A stretch of DNA of 64,000 nucleotides, from assembly GCF_040276065.1 (NCBI RefSeq), contig NZ_JBELOI010000010.1, positions 62,001 through 126,000 of the forward strand. Direction: 5' to 3'. The notes beneath the pieces were generated by a model that saw nothing but the letters and a program-made list of their open reading frames with translations, did not search any database and was not told the DNA's origin. Below are positions 1 to 8,117 of this stretch, one piece after another (position 1 is the first letter of the stretch; every line of letters starts with the position of its first letter). The position numbers and the translations under genes are program-made. This DNA comes from Castellaniella sp040276065. Its GTDB lineage: Bacteria; Pseudomonadota; Gammaproteobacteria; Burkholderiales; Burkholderiaceae_B.

Positions 1-3
1 CCC

Positions 4-927
4 ATGCACTTCAAAACCGTGGCCATCGTGGGCCGATACCAGGATAGCGGCCTCGATGCGCCGCTGCGCCGGCTCGCCGGCACCCTGCGCCACGCGGGCT
101 GCGACGTGCTGATCGAGGCGGATACCGGCCGCAACACCGGTATCGCGGAATACCCCCTGGCCTCATTCGAGGACATCGGCCAGCGCGCCGACCTGGCCAT
201 CATCATGGGGGGCGACGGCACCATGCTGGGCGCCGCCCGGCGCCTGGCCACCAGCGGCGTCTCCATGATCGGCATCAACCACGGCCGCTTGGGCTTCATC
301 ACCGACATTCCCCTGGGCAGCGCCGACGAGGCCATCGCCAGCATCCTCAATGGCGGCTACGAGCTCGACGAACGCATCCTGCTCGAAGGCCGCGTCATGC
401 GCGGCGCCGAGCAGATGTATTCCGGGCTGGCGCTCAACGACGTCATCATCAACCGCGCCGGACGCGGCGGCATGATCGAGCTGCGCGTCCAGTTCAACGG
501 CGCCTTCATGTACAGCCAGCGCGCCGACGGCCTGATCATCGCCACACCCACCGGCTCCACCGCCTATGCCCTGTCGGCCAACGGCCCCATTCTGCATCCG
601 CAGGTCAAGGCCCTGGTGCTGGTGCCGGTCGCTCCCCAGACCTTGTCCAACCGCCCGATCGCCCTGCCCGAGGACGGCGTGCTGAATATCACCATCCGGG
701 CCCTGGGCCGGGTCGAGTCGGGCGCCAGTATCCACTTCGACATGCAGACCTGGTCCAACTGCCAAGAAGGCGACCGCATCGACGTGCGCCGCAGCCCCCA
801 TCGCGTGCGCTTCCTGCACCCGACCGGCTACAGCTATTTCGCCACCCTGCGCAGCAAACTCAACTGGAACCGCATGCTGCACCCCTGGGGCGACCCCGAT
901 GCGGACGCCGACACGGACACCGACTGA
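4..927 (+). CDS. nadK: NAD kinase
   Basis: ATP-dependent cytosolic NAD kinase that makes NADP. The 307-residue protein carries the family motif GGDGTML near residue 69 and the second nucleotide-binding motif TPTGSTAYALSANGPI near residue 182. The length is slightly above the usual 290-300 because of a short Asp/Thr-rich tail (repeated DAD/DTD). It lies 14 bp before recN on the same strand, the common order in Burkholderiales, so the two are probably cotranscribed. The ATG at 4 is three bases from the window edge, so its upstream control region cannot be seen. Confidence 0.96.
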   Translation: MHFKTVAIVGRYQDSGLDAPLRRLAGTLRHAGCDVLIEADTGRNTGIAEYPLASFEDIGQRADLAIIMGGDGTMLGAARRLATSGVSMIGINHGRLGFITDIPLGSADEAIASILNGGYELDERILLEGRVMRGAEQMYSGLALNDVIINRAGRGGMIELRVQFNGAFMYSQRADGLIIATPTGSTAYALSANGPILHPQVKALVLVPVAPQTLSNRPIALPEDGVLNITIRALGRVESGASIHFDMQTWSNCQEGDRIDVRRSPHRVRFLHPTGYSYFATLRSKLNWNRMLHPWGDPDADADTDTD

Positions 928-941
928 GACCGGTCCATGCC

Positions 942-2591
942 ATGCTGCGCGAGCTGCACATCAACGACTTCGTCATCGTCACCCAGGCCGGCCTCGACTT
1001 CGAAGCCGGCTTCACCGTGTTCTCGGGCGAGACCGGCGCCGGCAAGTCCATCCTGATCGATGCCCTGTCCCTGGCGCTGGGCGAGCGCGGCGAGGCCTCG
1101 TTGCTGCGCGAGGGCGCCGAACGCGCCGACATCAGCGCCCGATTCGACGCCCCCGAGGCCGCCCTCGATTGGCTCGCCGAACAGGCCCTCGAAGGCCCCG
1201 AGCTCATTCTGCGGCGGGTGATCGACCGCCAGGGTCGCAGCAAGGCCTATATCAACGGCACGCCCGCGACTCTGGCCCAACTGCGCGACCTGGGCGCCCT
1301 GCTGGTCGACATTCACGGGCAACACGCCCACCAGAGCCTGCTGCGCGTTGCCGGCCAGCGCGAACTGCTCGACGCTCAGGGCGGCCACCAGGCCCTGGCG
1401 CGCGCGGTCGCCGGCGCCTGGCAGGACTGGCGCGCGGCCGCCTCCACCCTCGACGAGGCTCGCCGCGATGCCGAGGGCCAGGCCCAGGCCCGAGAGCGTC
1501 TCGCCGACGACCTGGCCGCGCTGGACGCCATCGATCCCCAGCCCGGCCAATGGCAGGATTTGTGCGCGCGCCAGGCGCGCCTCGCCCATGCCCAGACCCT
1601 GCTCGAGGGCGCGGGCCAGGCCATCGAGGCACTGGACGGCGAACAGGGCTCCGCCGCCCAGGCCCTACACGCCGCGCGACACGCGCTGCAACCCCTGCTG
1701 CGCCACGACACCGCTCTGGACGAGTTCTACCAAGCCGTCGAATCCGCGCGCATCGTCTGCGCCGACGCGGTCTCCGGGCTCAACGCCTACCTCGACCGCA
1801 TCGAGCTGGACCCCGATGCCCTGGCGCAGGCCGAGCAACGCATGACGCGGCTGTTCGATGCGGCGCGCCGTTTCCATACCGAACCCGAGGCCCTGCCCGA
1901 ACTGCACGAGCGCCTGCTCGAGCAAGCCCGGGCCGACGCGGCCGCGCTCGACCTCGAGGCCCTCGCCGCCGCATGCCGCGAGGCCGAGACCCGCTACCGG
2001 CGAGAGGCCGCCGCCCTCAGCCAGGCACGCGCCGCCACGGCCGCCCGGCTGGGCGCAGAGGTCGGACAAGCCATGCAGACCCTGGCGATGGCGGGCGGCG
2101 CCTTCGAGGTCGCACTGCACGAGGCCAAGCCCGGGCCGCATGGCCTCGAATCAATCGAATTCCTGGTGTCCGGCCATGCCGGGGTGCCGCCGCGCCCGCT
2201 CGCCAAGATCGCCTCGGGCGGCGAACTCGCGCGCATCTCGCTCGCCTTGTCGGTGATCGCCAGCCGCGCCGCGCGCGTCCCCACGCTGATCTTTGACGAG
2301 GTGGACGCCGGCATCGGCGGCGCGGTGGCCGAGGTCGTGGGCCGCCTGCTGCGGCAACTGGGCGAGCGTCACCAGGTGCTGTGCGTGACCCACCTGCCCC
2401 AGGTCGCCGCCTGCGCCACGCACCATTTCCAAGTCAGCAAATCCACTAATGGCGGCGCCACCTCGACCTCGATCCAGGGGCTGGGCCGGGCCGCGCGCGT
2501 CGACGAACTCGCCCGCATGCTGGGCGGCCTCACGATTACCGAGACCACCCGCAAGCACGCGCGGGAAATGCTGGGGCCTGACGCGCGCTAA
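942..2591 (+). CDS. recN: DNA repair protein RecN
   Basis: SMC-like ATPase of double-strand-break repair. Seen in the 549 residues: N-terminal Walker A GETGAGKS near residue 30, a long Ala/Glu/Arg-rich coiled-coil middle (about 160-360), the ABC signature SGGELARISLAL near residue 427, and Walker B TLIFDEVDAGIGG near residue 450. The length is normal. The start ATG follows nadK by 14 bp. The gene ends 20 bp before the stop of the oppositely oriented fur, so the two converge. No LexA-type operator was evident upstream. Confidence 0.96.
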   Translation: MLRELHINDFVIVTQAGLDFEAGFTVFSGETGAGKSILIDALSLALGERGEASLLREGAERADISARFDAPEAALDWLAEQALEGPELILRRVIDRQGRSKAYINGTPATLAQLRDLGALLVDIHGQHAHQSLLRVAGQRELLDAQGGHQALARAVAGAWQDWRAAASTLDEARRDAEGQAQARERLADDLAALDAIDPQPGQWQDLCARQARLAHAQTLLEGAGQAIEALDGEQGSAAQALHAARHALQPLLRHDTALDEFYQAVESARIVCADAVSGLNAYLDRIELDPDALAQAEQRMTRLFDAARRFHTEPEALPELHERLLEQARADAAALDLEALAAACREAETRYRREAAALSQARAATAARLGAEVGQAMQTLAMAGGAFEVALHEAKPGPHGLESIEFLVSGHAGVPPRPLAKIASGGELARISLALSVIASRAARVPTLIFDEVDAGIGGAVAEVVGRLLRQLGERHQVLCVTHLPQVAACATHHFQVSKSTNGGATSTSIQGLGRAARVDELARMLGGLTITETTRKHAREMLGPDAR

Positions 2592-2610
2592 GCGGCGCGC
2601 CAGCGGCGGA

Positions 2611-3033
2611 TCATTTGCTGCTGGCCGAGCACTTTGGACAGATCCCGTACAGCATGACGGTATGGCTCTCGAGCGTGAAGCCGCTGTCCTTGGCAATGCG
2701 ATGCTGGCGCTTTTCGATCTCGGGGTCCGAGAACTCCACCACCTTGCCGCAATTGGTGCAAATCAGGTGGTCGTGATGATCGCCGTCGTTGAGCTCGAAG
2801 ACGGCCTTGCCGCCGTCGAACTGGCTGCGCAGCAAAATGCCGGCCTGTTCGAACTGAGTCAGCACCCGATAGACCGTCGCCAGGCCGATGTCGACATCCT
2901 CGGCGATCAGGGCGCGATAGACGTCCTCGGCGCTGTGGTGGCGGTGTTCGGCCTTGCGAAATATGTCAAGGATCTTGAGGCGAGGAAAAGTCGCCTTCAA
3001 GCCCATGTTTTTAAGTTCAAGCTGGTCATTCAT
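2611..3033 (-). CDS. fur: Ferric uptake regulator Fur
   Basis: Iron-responsive repressor. The protein of about 140 residues has an N-terminal winged helix, the metal-binding HDHLICTNCGKVVEF segment and a C-terminal CPKC pair. I chose the ATG at 3033 rather than an upstream ATG at 3123: MNDQLELKNMGLKATFPRL is the usual start of Burkholderiales Fur and the extra 30 residues look non-coding. It is divergent from bamE, a neighbour pair typical of this order. The 165-bp gap between them must hold both promoters. Confidence 0.95.
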   Translation of the reverse strand: MNDQLELKNMGLKATFPRLKILDIFRKAEHRHHSAEDVYRALIAEDVDIGLATVYRVLTQFEQAGILLRSQFDGGKAVFELNDGDHHDHLICTNCGKVVEFSDPEIEKRQHRIAKDSGFTLESHTVMLYGICPKCSASSK

Positions 3034-3197
3034 GATTGAAGTATCCCGGGTAATGCCCTGAAAGGCAAGTTGCCCAAAATCCCCCGGCGCCTGCACGGAA
3101 GCTGCCCGCGCTATGATGCGCAAGTTCGAATACCTTTATGATAGCGGTTTTGGGGGGCTTCGAACCGGACGCCCCCATTTTCGACACAGGGAAAATT

Positions 3198-3665
3198 GTG
3201 CGAATCCTTGCCACCGAACACCTTTGCCGGATCAGGGCCTGCCTGGTCGCCGGAATCATGGCGGCCACGCTATCGGCCTGCGGCTCGACGAACTGGGGCT
3301 TTCCCTACCGCGCGACCATCCAGCAGGGCAATTGGATCACAACCGGACAGGTTGCCCAACTCGAGGTCGGCATGACGCGCGACCAAGTCCGCTTTGTCCT
3401 GGGCACCCCGACGCTGCAGGATCCGCTGCACGCCGACCGCTGGGACTACCCCTATTACAACCAGCCAGGCTACGGCAAAGACGAGTTGCGCAAATTCACC
3501 GTCTGGTTCGAAAACGACCAGTTGACCCGCTGGTCCGGTGATCCGCAGCCCGACCGCCAGCCCTTCCAGAAAGCCGACAGCGGCAAGGAGGCCATCGCCC
3601 TCCCCGGCAATGCCGGCACGGACGAGGATGCGGCGGGCGCGACACCGGAAGCGGTAAAGGAGTAA
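3198..3665 (+). CDS. bamE: Outer-membrane assembly lipoprotein BamE (SmpA/OmlA)
   Basis: Lipoprotein subunit of the BAM complex that inserts beta-barrel proteins in the outer membrane. I chose a GTG start at 3198; it gives a hydrophobic signal peptide ending in lipobox LSAC, with the modified Cys near residue 28. An upstream ATG at 3138 would put 20 unlikely residues before the signal. The body has the family features: QLEVGMTRDQVRFVLGTP, the WDYPYY strand and FENDQLTRW. The tail after about residue 120 is low-complexity. It is divergent from fur and 3 bp before dapB. Confidence 0.92.
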   Translation: MRILATEHLCRIRACLVAGIMAATLSACGSTNWGFPYRATIQQGNWITTGQVAQLEVGMTRDQVRFVLGTPTLQDPLHADRWDYPYYNQPGYGKDELRKFTVWFENDQLTRWSGDPQPDRQPFQKADSGKEAIALPGNAGTDEDAAGATPEAVKE

Positions 3666-3668
3666 GCA

Positions 3669-4460
3669 ATGCGTATTGCCATCGCGGGTGCCGAAGGGCG
3701 CATGGGCCGCATGCTGATCGAGGCCGTGCTGGACACCGCCGACCTGAAGCTGACCGTGGCGCTGGACCGCCAGGGTGCGGCATCGCTGGGCGACGACGCC
3801 GGCGCCTTTCTCGGGCGCGACACGGGCGTGCGGATCACCGACGACCTCGACGCCCTGGCCGGGGCTGACTGCCTGATCGACTTCACCCGCCCCGAAGGCA
3901 CCCTCGCCCATCTGCAAGCCTGCGTGCGCCATAACGTCAAGGCCGTCATCGGCACCACCGGGTTCGATACGGCGGGCAAGCAGGCCATCCGCGCCGCCGG
4001 CCAAAAGACCGCCATTGTGTTCGCCCCCAACATGAGTGTCGGCGTCAACGCCACGCTCAAGCTGCTGGACATGGCCGCCCGCCTGCTCAACAGCGGCTAC
4101 GACGCCGAGGTCTTCGAGGCCCACCACCGCAACAAGGTCGATGCCCCCTCGGGCACCGCGCTCGCCATGGGCGAGGCCGTCGCCCACGCCTGGGGCGTAT
4201 CCCTGGACGAGGTCGCCGACTGGGCGCGCCATGGCAACACCGGCGTGCGCGAAACCGGCCATATCGGGTTCTCGGTGGTGCGCGGCGGCGACATCGTCGG
4301 CGACCACACCGTGTATTTCTGCGGCACCGGCGAGCGCATTGAAATCACCCACCGCTCCAGCAGCCGCGCCACCTATGCCCAGGGCAGCCTGCGCGCCGCG
4401 CGCTACCTGGCGCGCAAGGAATTCGGGCTGTTCGACATGCAGGACGTCCTGGCGACCTGA
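3669..4460 (+). CDS. dapB: 4-hydroxy-tetrahydrodipicolinate reductase DapB
   Basis: NAD(P)H-dependent reductase of the diaminopimelate/lysine pathway. The 263-residue protein has the N-terminal Rossmann motif GAEGRMGRML, the conserved GTTGF segment near residue 100, and the catalytic motif HHRNKVDAPSGTA near residue 155. The length matches the family. It starts 3 bp after the bamE stop, so the two are very likely cotranscribed. It converges with murB across about 84 bp. Confidence 0.96.
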   Translation: MRIAIAGAEGRMGRMLIEAVLDTADLKLTVALDRQGAASLGDDAGAFLGRDTGVRITDDLDALAGADCLIDFTRPEGTLAHLQACVRHNVKAVIGTTGFDTAGKQAIRAAGQKTAIVFAPNMSVGVNATLKLLDMAARLLNSGYDAEVFEAHHRNKVDAPSGTALAMGEAVAHAWGVSLDEVADWARHGNTGVRETGHIGFSVVRGGDIVGDHTVYFCGTGERIEITHRSSSRATYAQGSLRAARYLARKEFGLFDMQDVLAT

Positions 4461-4544
4461 GGCCCCGATCGACGCCCCCGACCCTGGCCCGCAAACGCCG
4501 GACCGGGGCGCGCGGCGGATGGGCGCCTCGCCCCACAGCAAGAC

Positions 4545-5558
4545 TCAGTCCAGCAGCACCGGCTCGCGCTCCAGTTCCACCCCGAACCGCGCCCGCACGT
4601 CCTCGCACACCGCCCGCGCCAGCCGCAACACATCCGCCGCCGCCGCCCCGCCGTGATTGACCAGCACCAGCGCCTGGCGCTCGTGCATGCCCACCGGCCC
4701 CAGGCGCCGGCCCTTCCAGCCCGCCTGCTCGATCAGCCAGCCCGCCGCGAGCTTCACCCGGCCATCCGGCTGCCCATAGGCCGGCAGGCCCGGGAATCGC
4801 TCGCGCAGGGCCTCGGCCCGCACAGCCGGCACCACCGGGTTCTTGAAAAAACTGCCGGCGTTGCCCAGCAGCGCCGGATCGGGCAGCTTGCGGCGACGGA
4901 TGTCGCAGACCGCGTCGAACACTGCGCCCGGGGTCGCCTCGCCACCGGCCAGCGCGGGATGCGTGCGCAGATCCGGATAGTCCAGCACGGGATGCCACAC
5001 CTTGGGCAGGCGAAACCGCACCGCCAGGATCAGCCAGCGGCCCGCGCCCGCCCGCTTGAACAGGCTGTCGCGATAGGCAAAGCCGCAACCCTCGGGCGCC
5101 AGCTCGACGCGGCGCGCCGCCTGGATGTCCCAAGCCACCACGCCCTCCAGGCGCTGGTCCAGCTCGAGGCCATAGGCGCCGATGTTCTGCACCGGCGCCG
5201 CGCCCACCGTGCCGGGAATCAGCGCCAGATTCTCGAGGCCGGGCCAACCCTGGCTCAGGCAATAGGCCACGAAATCATGCCAGGGCTCGCCCGCCGCCGC
5301 CTCGATCACCCACGCCTCGCGATCCTCGCGTCGCAGGCCAATGCCGCGCAGGCCCACCCGGGCCACCAGGTGGCGTGGCCGCTCGCACATCACCACATTG
5401 CTGCCGCCGCCAAGCACAAACACCTCGTGTCCCGCATCCGCCAGTGTGCTCAGGATACGGGCGTCCGCCTCGCCCTCGACATACAGCGCGCGCGCGCGCG
5501 CTGGCAGGCCCAGGGTATTGAAGCCTTGCAGATCCTGTTCGGTCATGTCCGGTGCCAT
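4545..5558 (-). CDS. murB: UDP-N-acetylenolpyruvoylglucosamine reductase MurB
   Basis: FAD-dependent reductase of peptidoglycan precursor synthesis. Visible motifs: FAD-binding GGGSNVV, PGTVGAAPVQNIGAYG, the active-site FAYRDSLFK segment and GNAGSFFKNPVVP carrying the catalytic Ser. The length (about 337 residues) fits type I MurB. The open frame extends upstream to 5642, but I prefer the ATG at 5558 because a GGGA-like ribosome site sits 7 bases before it. The ATG at 5546 is a possible alternative. Its 5' end faces away from the tRNA-Gly region. Confidence 0.93.
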   Translation of the reverse strand: MAPDMTEQDLQGFNTLGLPARARALYVEGEADARILSTLADAGHEVFVLGGGSNVVMCERPRHLVARVGLRGIGLRREDREAWVIEAAAGEPWHDFVAYCLSQGWPGLENLALIPGTVGAAPVQNIGAYGLELDQRLEGVVAWDIQAARRVELAPEGCGFAYRDSLFKRAGAGRWLILAVRFRLPKVWHPVLDYPDLRTHPALAGGEATPGAVFDAVCDIRRRKLPDPALLGNAGSFFKNPVVPAVRAEALRERFPGLPAYGQPDGRVKLAAGWLIEQAGWKGRRLGPVGMHERQALVLVNHGGAAAADVLRLARAVCEDVRARFGVELEREPVLLD

Positions 5559-5635
5559 GCGCATCCCAGCCCGCGGCAAAATCGTAAGCATAACGCGCGG
5601 ATGCCGCACGGAGCCCGCGACCGCCACAAGCCCGA

Positions 5636-5666
5636 TTGACAAGCCATGCCGAGGACATGCTAGAAT
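5636..5666 (+). promoter_or_regulatory. Possible distal promoter before tRNA-Gly
   Basis: A TTGACA box at 5636-5641 and TAGAAT at 5661-5666 with an extended TG two bases before it. The 19-bp spacing is long, but the extended -10 could compensate. It would start a transcript near 5673, about 150 bp before the tRNA and upstream of the better-spaced tRNA promoter. The stretch in between has no gene and ends in a CCGGG/CCCGG hairpin followed by TTAATTT. Confidence 0.4.
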
Positions 5667-5770
5667 TCGCCTCCCTGCATCGGTGGCGACGGGTTTGTCC
5701 AGCGCCTGGCGAGGTGCTCCAGGCCAGTGGAAACATCGTCTTCCGGGCGCCCGGGGCGGCCCGGGTTAAT

Positions 5771-5799
5771 TTGACAGACGCCCCGATCGGAACTAGAAT
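5771..5799 (+). promoter_or_regulatory. Sigma-70 promoter of tRNA-Gly
   Basis: TTGACA at 5771-5776 and TAGAAT at 5794-5799 are separated by exactly 17 bp. Transcription would begin about 18 bp before the mature tRNA 5' end. Confidence 0.75.
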
Positions 5800-5823
5800 G
5801 CAGGGCTTAGCTTGATAGCTAAC

Positions 5824-5899
5824 GCGGGAATAGCTCAGTTGGTAGAGCGCAACCTTGCCAAGGTTGAGGTCGCGAGTTCGAGACTCGTTTCCCGCTCCA
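5824..5899 (+). tRNA. tRNA-Gly (anticodon GCC)
   Basis: The cloverleaf folds by eye. The acceptor strand GCGGGAA pairs with TTCCCGC, and an encoded CCA occupies 5897-5899. The D-arm contains AGCTCAGTTGGTAGAGC, the anticodon loop reads TTGCCAA, and the T-arm has GAGTTCGAGAC. Its 3' 18 nt, plus 5 bp beyond, are duplicated at 7792-7814, marking it as an integration target. Confidence 0.96.
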
Positions 5900-5904
5900 G
5901 GATT
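5882..5904 (+). repeat. Direct repeat, attL-like (inside tRNA-Gly 3' end)
   Basis: 23 bp beginning GACTCGTTTCCCGC and ending GGATT, identical to 7792-7814. It covers the T-arm and acceptor 3' strand, the encoded CCA and 5 bp more. Confidence 0.8.
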
Positions 5905-5942
5905 TTTGTCCATGGACATCCACCAACGTCCATAGATGATTC

Positions 5943-5977
5943 AAAAAAGGCCGGAAACTTTGTTTTTCGGCTTTTTT
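5943..5977 (+). terminator. Rho-independent terminator after tRNA-Gly
   Basis: A-rich 5' arm with GGCCG, a loop, then CGGC followed by seven T. It is positioned to end the tRNA-Gly transcript inside the island. Confidence 0.6.
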
Positions 5978-5984
5978 TCGTCCA

Positions 5985-6372
5985 GAAATGAGCACCGCGA
6001 TCAGAGTGCACAACAGGCCGGTCGGCGCTATCGGTGATCGTCTCAATGGCGACATCCAGCATGGTATTCACCAGGTCAGCATCGGGGCGCGTGCCCACGG
6101 ACCAACTGACCACTAACCCATCGAAGCAATCGATCACGGACGACAGAGACACCTTGCCTGCCGGCAGATGGAACTCGGTAATGTCGGTGAGCCACTTTCT
6201 GTTCGATGCGCCAGCCTGAAAGTCGCGATTGAGCAGGTTCTGTGGCGCCGTACCCACCTCACCTTGGTAGGAGCGGTACCGGCGCCGCTTTACGGCAACG
6301 ACGACGAGTCGCTCCTGTTTCATCAGGCGTCGCACAACCTTTTCAGAGACGCGGGTGTGCGCCCTGGACAGT
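5985..6372 (-). pseudogene. IS3-family transposase OrfB remnant
   Basis: Reading the minus strand from about 6372 gives HAALSRAHTRVSEKVVRRLM, then RRRYRSYQGEVG, ADRPVVHSDRGAHF and other segments of the rve integrase core seen in IS3-group OrfB proteins. The DDE catalytic segments WLTDITEF and HSDRG are present. The frame is closed by a stop just upstream, so the N-terminal third and OrfA are missing. After HSDRGAHF the homology ends near 5985 and the last catalytic Glu region is lost. It is therefore a doubly truncated, inactive fragment. Confidence 0.7.
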
Positions 6373-6474
6373 GCCGCATGGATCCGACATTACGCTGGAA
6401 TACGTGTGGGGACAAGAAAGAAAAATGTCTGCGTACGGATGAACGTGATGGCAGACGTTGTGTCGGCGTCATGT

Positions 6475-6853
6475 TTATCCATGAGGATTCAGGCTTAACA
6501 GGGTTCCATCGTCCAGCCGGCTCATCCAGCGCTTGGCGCTGCCGGAGCGTACCGGGTATTGCGCCAGCAACTCATCCACGTCGATGACGCCGGTTTCCCG
6601 CGCCCAGGTCAGGAACAGGCGCACGGTCTTGACGCTGGTGCAGCAGGCCAGCAACCCGCTCTTGCAGAAGCTGCAATGCACCGCTAGCATCAAAGTTGTC
6701 GTTGGGATAGGCATAGACGCCGTGCCCCAGGCGCACCAGCCAGCCGCTCTCGGCGTAGCGAGCGGCCAAATTGACCTTATGGTGGAACTTAACGACAAAA
6801 TCCAATCGAAATCCGTCAGGTTGAGAAACGCGGCTGGATCGGCCCACCATCAC
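6475..6853 (-). pseudogene. Frameshifted AbiEi-like antitoxin remnant
   Basis: Two overlapping minus-strand frames together read as one protein. The first (from 6853) contains ARYAESGWLVRLGHGVYAYP, resembling the N-terminal winged-helix segment of AbiEi-type antitoxins. The second frame (ending 6475) continues with KTVRLFLTWARETGVIDVDE and a C-terminal DDGTLLSL. The switch near 6650 implies a frameshift. A few codons of a following gene start with ATG at about 6483 but stop soon after. The family call is by motif only and moderate; non-functionality is fairly clear. Confidence 0.45.
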
Positions 6854-6862
6854 TGACGACGG

Positions 6863-7000
6863 GCCAAGATTGGAAGGCGGTTCCGGTTGTTCTCCCAGTA
6901 CGACTCGAAGGCAAAGATCATCGCCTATGCTTGGGTCAACGATGAATCATCGGTCAACCTCATGCAAGACATCTGCCTCTGCTTCGCCATCATCCATTGA
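6863..7000 (+). pseudogene. YhaV-like toxin C-terminal fragment
   Basis: The plus frame reads KIGRRFRLFSQYDS then KAKIIAYAWVNDE. This closely resembles the C-terminal core of YhaV-type RNase toxins, where an RLFFRY segment is followed by KIIVYAWVNDE. The last residues after WVNDE do not fit and the upstream part is absent, so only about 45 codons survive. No PrlF-type antitoxin is seen. The call rests on a short motif. Confidence 0.45.
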
Positions 7001-7043
7001 GGAGACCAATGATTGAGGCCTTCAGCCCCCGACTCTTGCCATC

Positions 7044-7070
7044 GTATTCAAATTTAATTATATTGAATAC
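7044..7070. promoter_or_regulatory. parDE operator/promoter palindrome
   Basis: A perfect 8-bp inverted repeat, GTATTCAA (7044-7051) and TTGAATAC (7063-7070), around an AT-rich 11-bp centre. It lies 25 bp before the parD ATG. This is the expected place for autoregulation by a ribbon-helix-helix antitoxin. Confidence 0.6.
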
Positions 7071-7094
7071 CAATACCTCAGGTAGGAGCACACC

Positions 7095-7355
7095 ATGCCA
7101 AGAGCAAGCACGACGACCATGACGGTCCGCCTCAGCGGGACTCTCAGCGACTTCGTCGCCACCAATGTGGGGGACCAGGGCGCCTACGAAAACGTCAGTG
7201 AGTACATGCGCGATCTGATCCGCCGGGACAAGGAGCGCACCGAGCGGGAAGCGTTTGACCGGCTGAAGACGGAGCTGGCCCATGCCTACGCAGCCCCAGA
7301 GTCTTCGTACCAGCCCCAGACAGCGGCTGACGTGATTGCACGCAACCAGGCTTAA
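7095..7355 (+). CDS. parD: ParD-family antitoxin (ribbon-helix-helix)
   Basis: An 86-residue protein with an N-terminal RHH fold: the beta strand TMTVRLSG, then helices ending in VSEYMRDLIRRDKE. The C-terminal part that normally wraps the toxin is present. It resembles the CC2985/ParD antitoxins. A GGTAGGAG ribosome site precedes the ATG. It lies 5 bp before the parE start, so translation is probably coupled. An upstream palindrome suggests autorepression. The pair is the only apparently intact module in the tRNA-Gly island. Confidence 0.85.
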   Translation: MPRASTTTMTVRLSGTLSDFVATNVGDQGAYENVSEYMRDLIRRDKERTEREAFDRLKTELAHAYAAPESSYQPQTAADVIARNQA

Positions 7356-7360
7356 ACGCG

Positions 7361-7681
7361 TTGGCCAAGGTACAGATCCGAGTCCAGGAGGCAGCCTCCT
7401 ACCGGATCGACGAGATCTATCGCTACACGAGAGATCATTGGGGCATGCAACAGGCTGACCGCTATATCACCGGCTTGTTCGAGGCTTTTGACGGAATCGA
7501 GAGCCGACGGACAACATCACGTCCCATCCCCGCTAAGTTCGGCATCAACGGTTACTTCTTCCGCTACGAACAACACTTCGTCTATTGGCGCCGGCTGTCA
7601 AACAACGGCATCGGTATCGTGACGATCCTCCACACGCGGATGCACCAGATTGACCGATTCAAAGAGGATTTTGATTTGTAA
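7361..7681 (+). CDS. parE: ParE/RelE-superfamily toxin
   Basis: A 106-residue protein starting at TTG, 5 bp after parD. It has the ParE pattern: an N-terminal helix pair (AASYRIDEIYRYTRDHWG), the middle ADRYITGLFEAF, and C-terminal strands HFVYWRRL and GIVTILHTRMHQIDRF. ParE proteins usually poison DNA gyrase; some relatives cleave mRNA, so the target is inferred. The length is typical. No frame damage was seen. Confidence 0.82.
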   Translation: MAKVQIRVQEAASYRIDEIYRYTRDHWGMQQADRYITGLFEAFDGIESRRTTSRPIPAKFGINGYFFRYEQHFVYWRRLSNNGIGIVTILHTRMHQIDRFKEDFDL

Positions 7682-7791
7682 CAACCGCTGTGCCTTCTCG
7701 TGAGACCGGAATTTGCCCATAATCTTGCCCATCCCGTTCGGATAGGATAGAAAAACCCTATTTTCATCAAAAAGTTAGAACCTGATCCAGT

Positions 7792-7814
7792 GACTCGTTT
7801 CCCGCTCCAGGATT
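7792..7814 (+). repeat. Direct repeat, attR-like
   Basis: 23-bp exact copy of 5882-5904 (tRNA-Gly 3' end). A strong terminator follows directly, probably the original terminator of the tRNA before insertion. Confidence 0.8.
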
Positions 7815-7815
7815 C

Positions 7816-7848
7816 AAAAAGGCCCAAATTTCGGTTTGGGCCTTTTTT
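7816..7848 (+). terminator. Rho-independent terminator after the distal repeat
   Basis: A 12-bp perfect stem (AAAAGGCCCAAA with TTTGGGCCTTTT) around a short loop, ending in a T run. It probably ended the tRNA-Gly transcript before the island inserted. From here to 8117 no gene was seen. Confidence 0.85.
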
Positions 7849-8117
7849 CGACCCCATGCCACCCACGAACGATGAACATCCGCCAGGCCATGGCGATCAG
7901 CGCTACCCTATGAACAGGGTCGAGCGCTCATCAGGCGCGACTCATCACACCGCCCCAACCGCATCGAGCCAGGACCCTCATGCGGTCATCCGTGCGGAAA
8001 AGAAAATCATCGATAACACCGGACCGATGTCGCTGGTGCCACTACGATAATATTTTCATGAGACGACTGCGACGCGGCGTGGCGTACGAATGCATTTGTC
8101 TAAAGAGGGGCTTGACG

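Larger units (their letters stand above)
5882..7814. mobile_element. Small tRNA-Gly-borne genomic island (remnant)
   Basis: The segment is bounded by identical 23-bp direct repeats, 5882-5904 and 7792-7814; the first covers the tRNA-Gly 3' end. This is the pattern left by a tyrosine-recombinase element inserted in a tRNA gene. Inside are an IS3-type transposase remnant, remnants resembling AbiEi and YhaV, and an intact parDE pair. No integrase gene remains, so the element is probably immobile. The interior is visibly less GC-rich than its surroundings. Confidence 0.7.

Noticed and set aside
899..2296. Plus-strand 465-codon frame within recN
   Set aside because: Arg/Pro/Ala-rich out-of-frame translation of recN.
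3270..4541. Long minus-strand open frame of 423 codons over bamE and dapB
   Set aside because: It is the shadow of dapB and bamE in a GC-rich genome. Composition is Gly/Ala/His-rich with no motifs, and it lies opposite clearly recognised genes.
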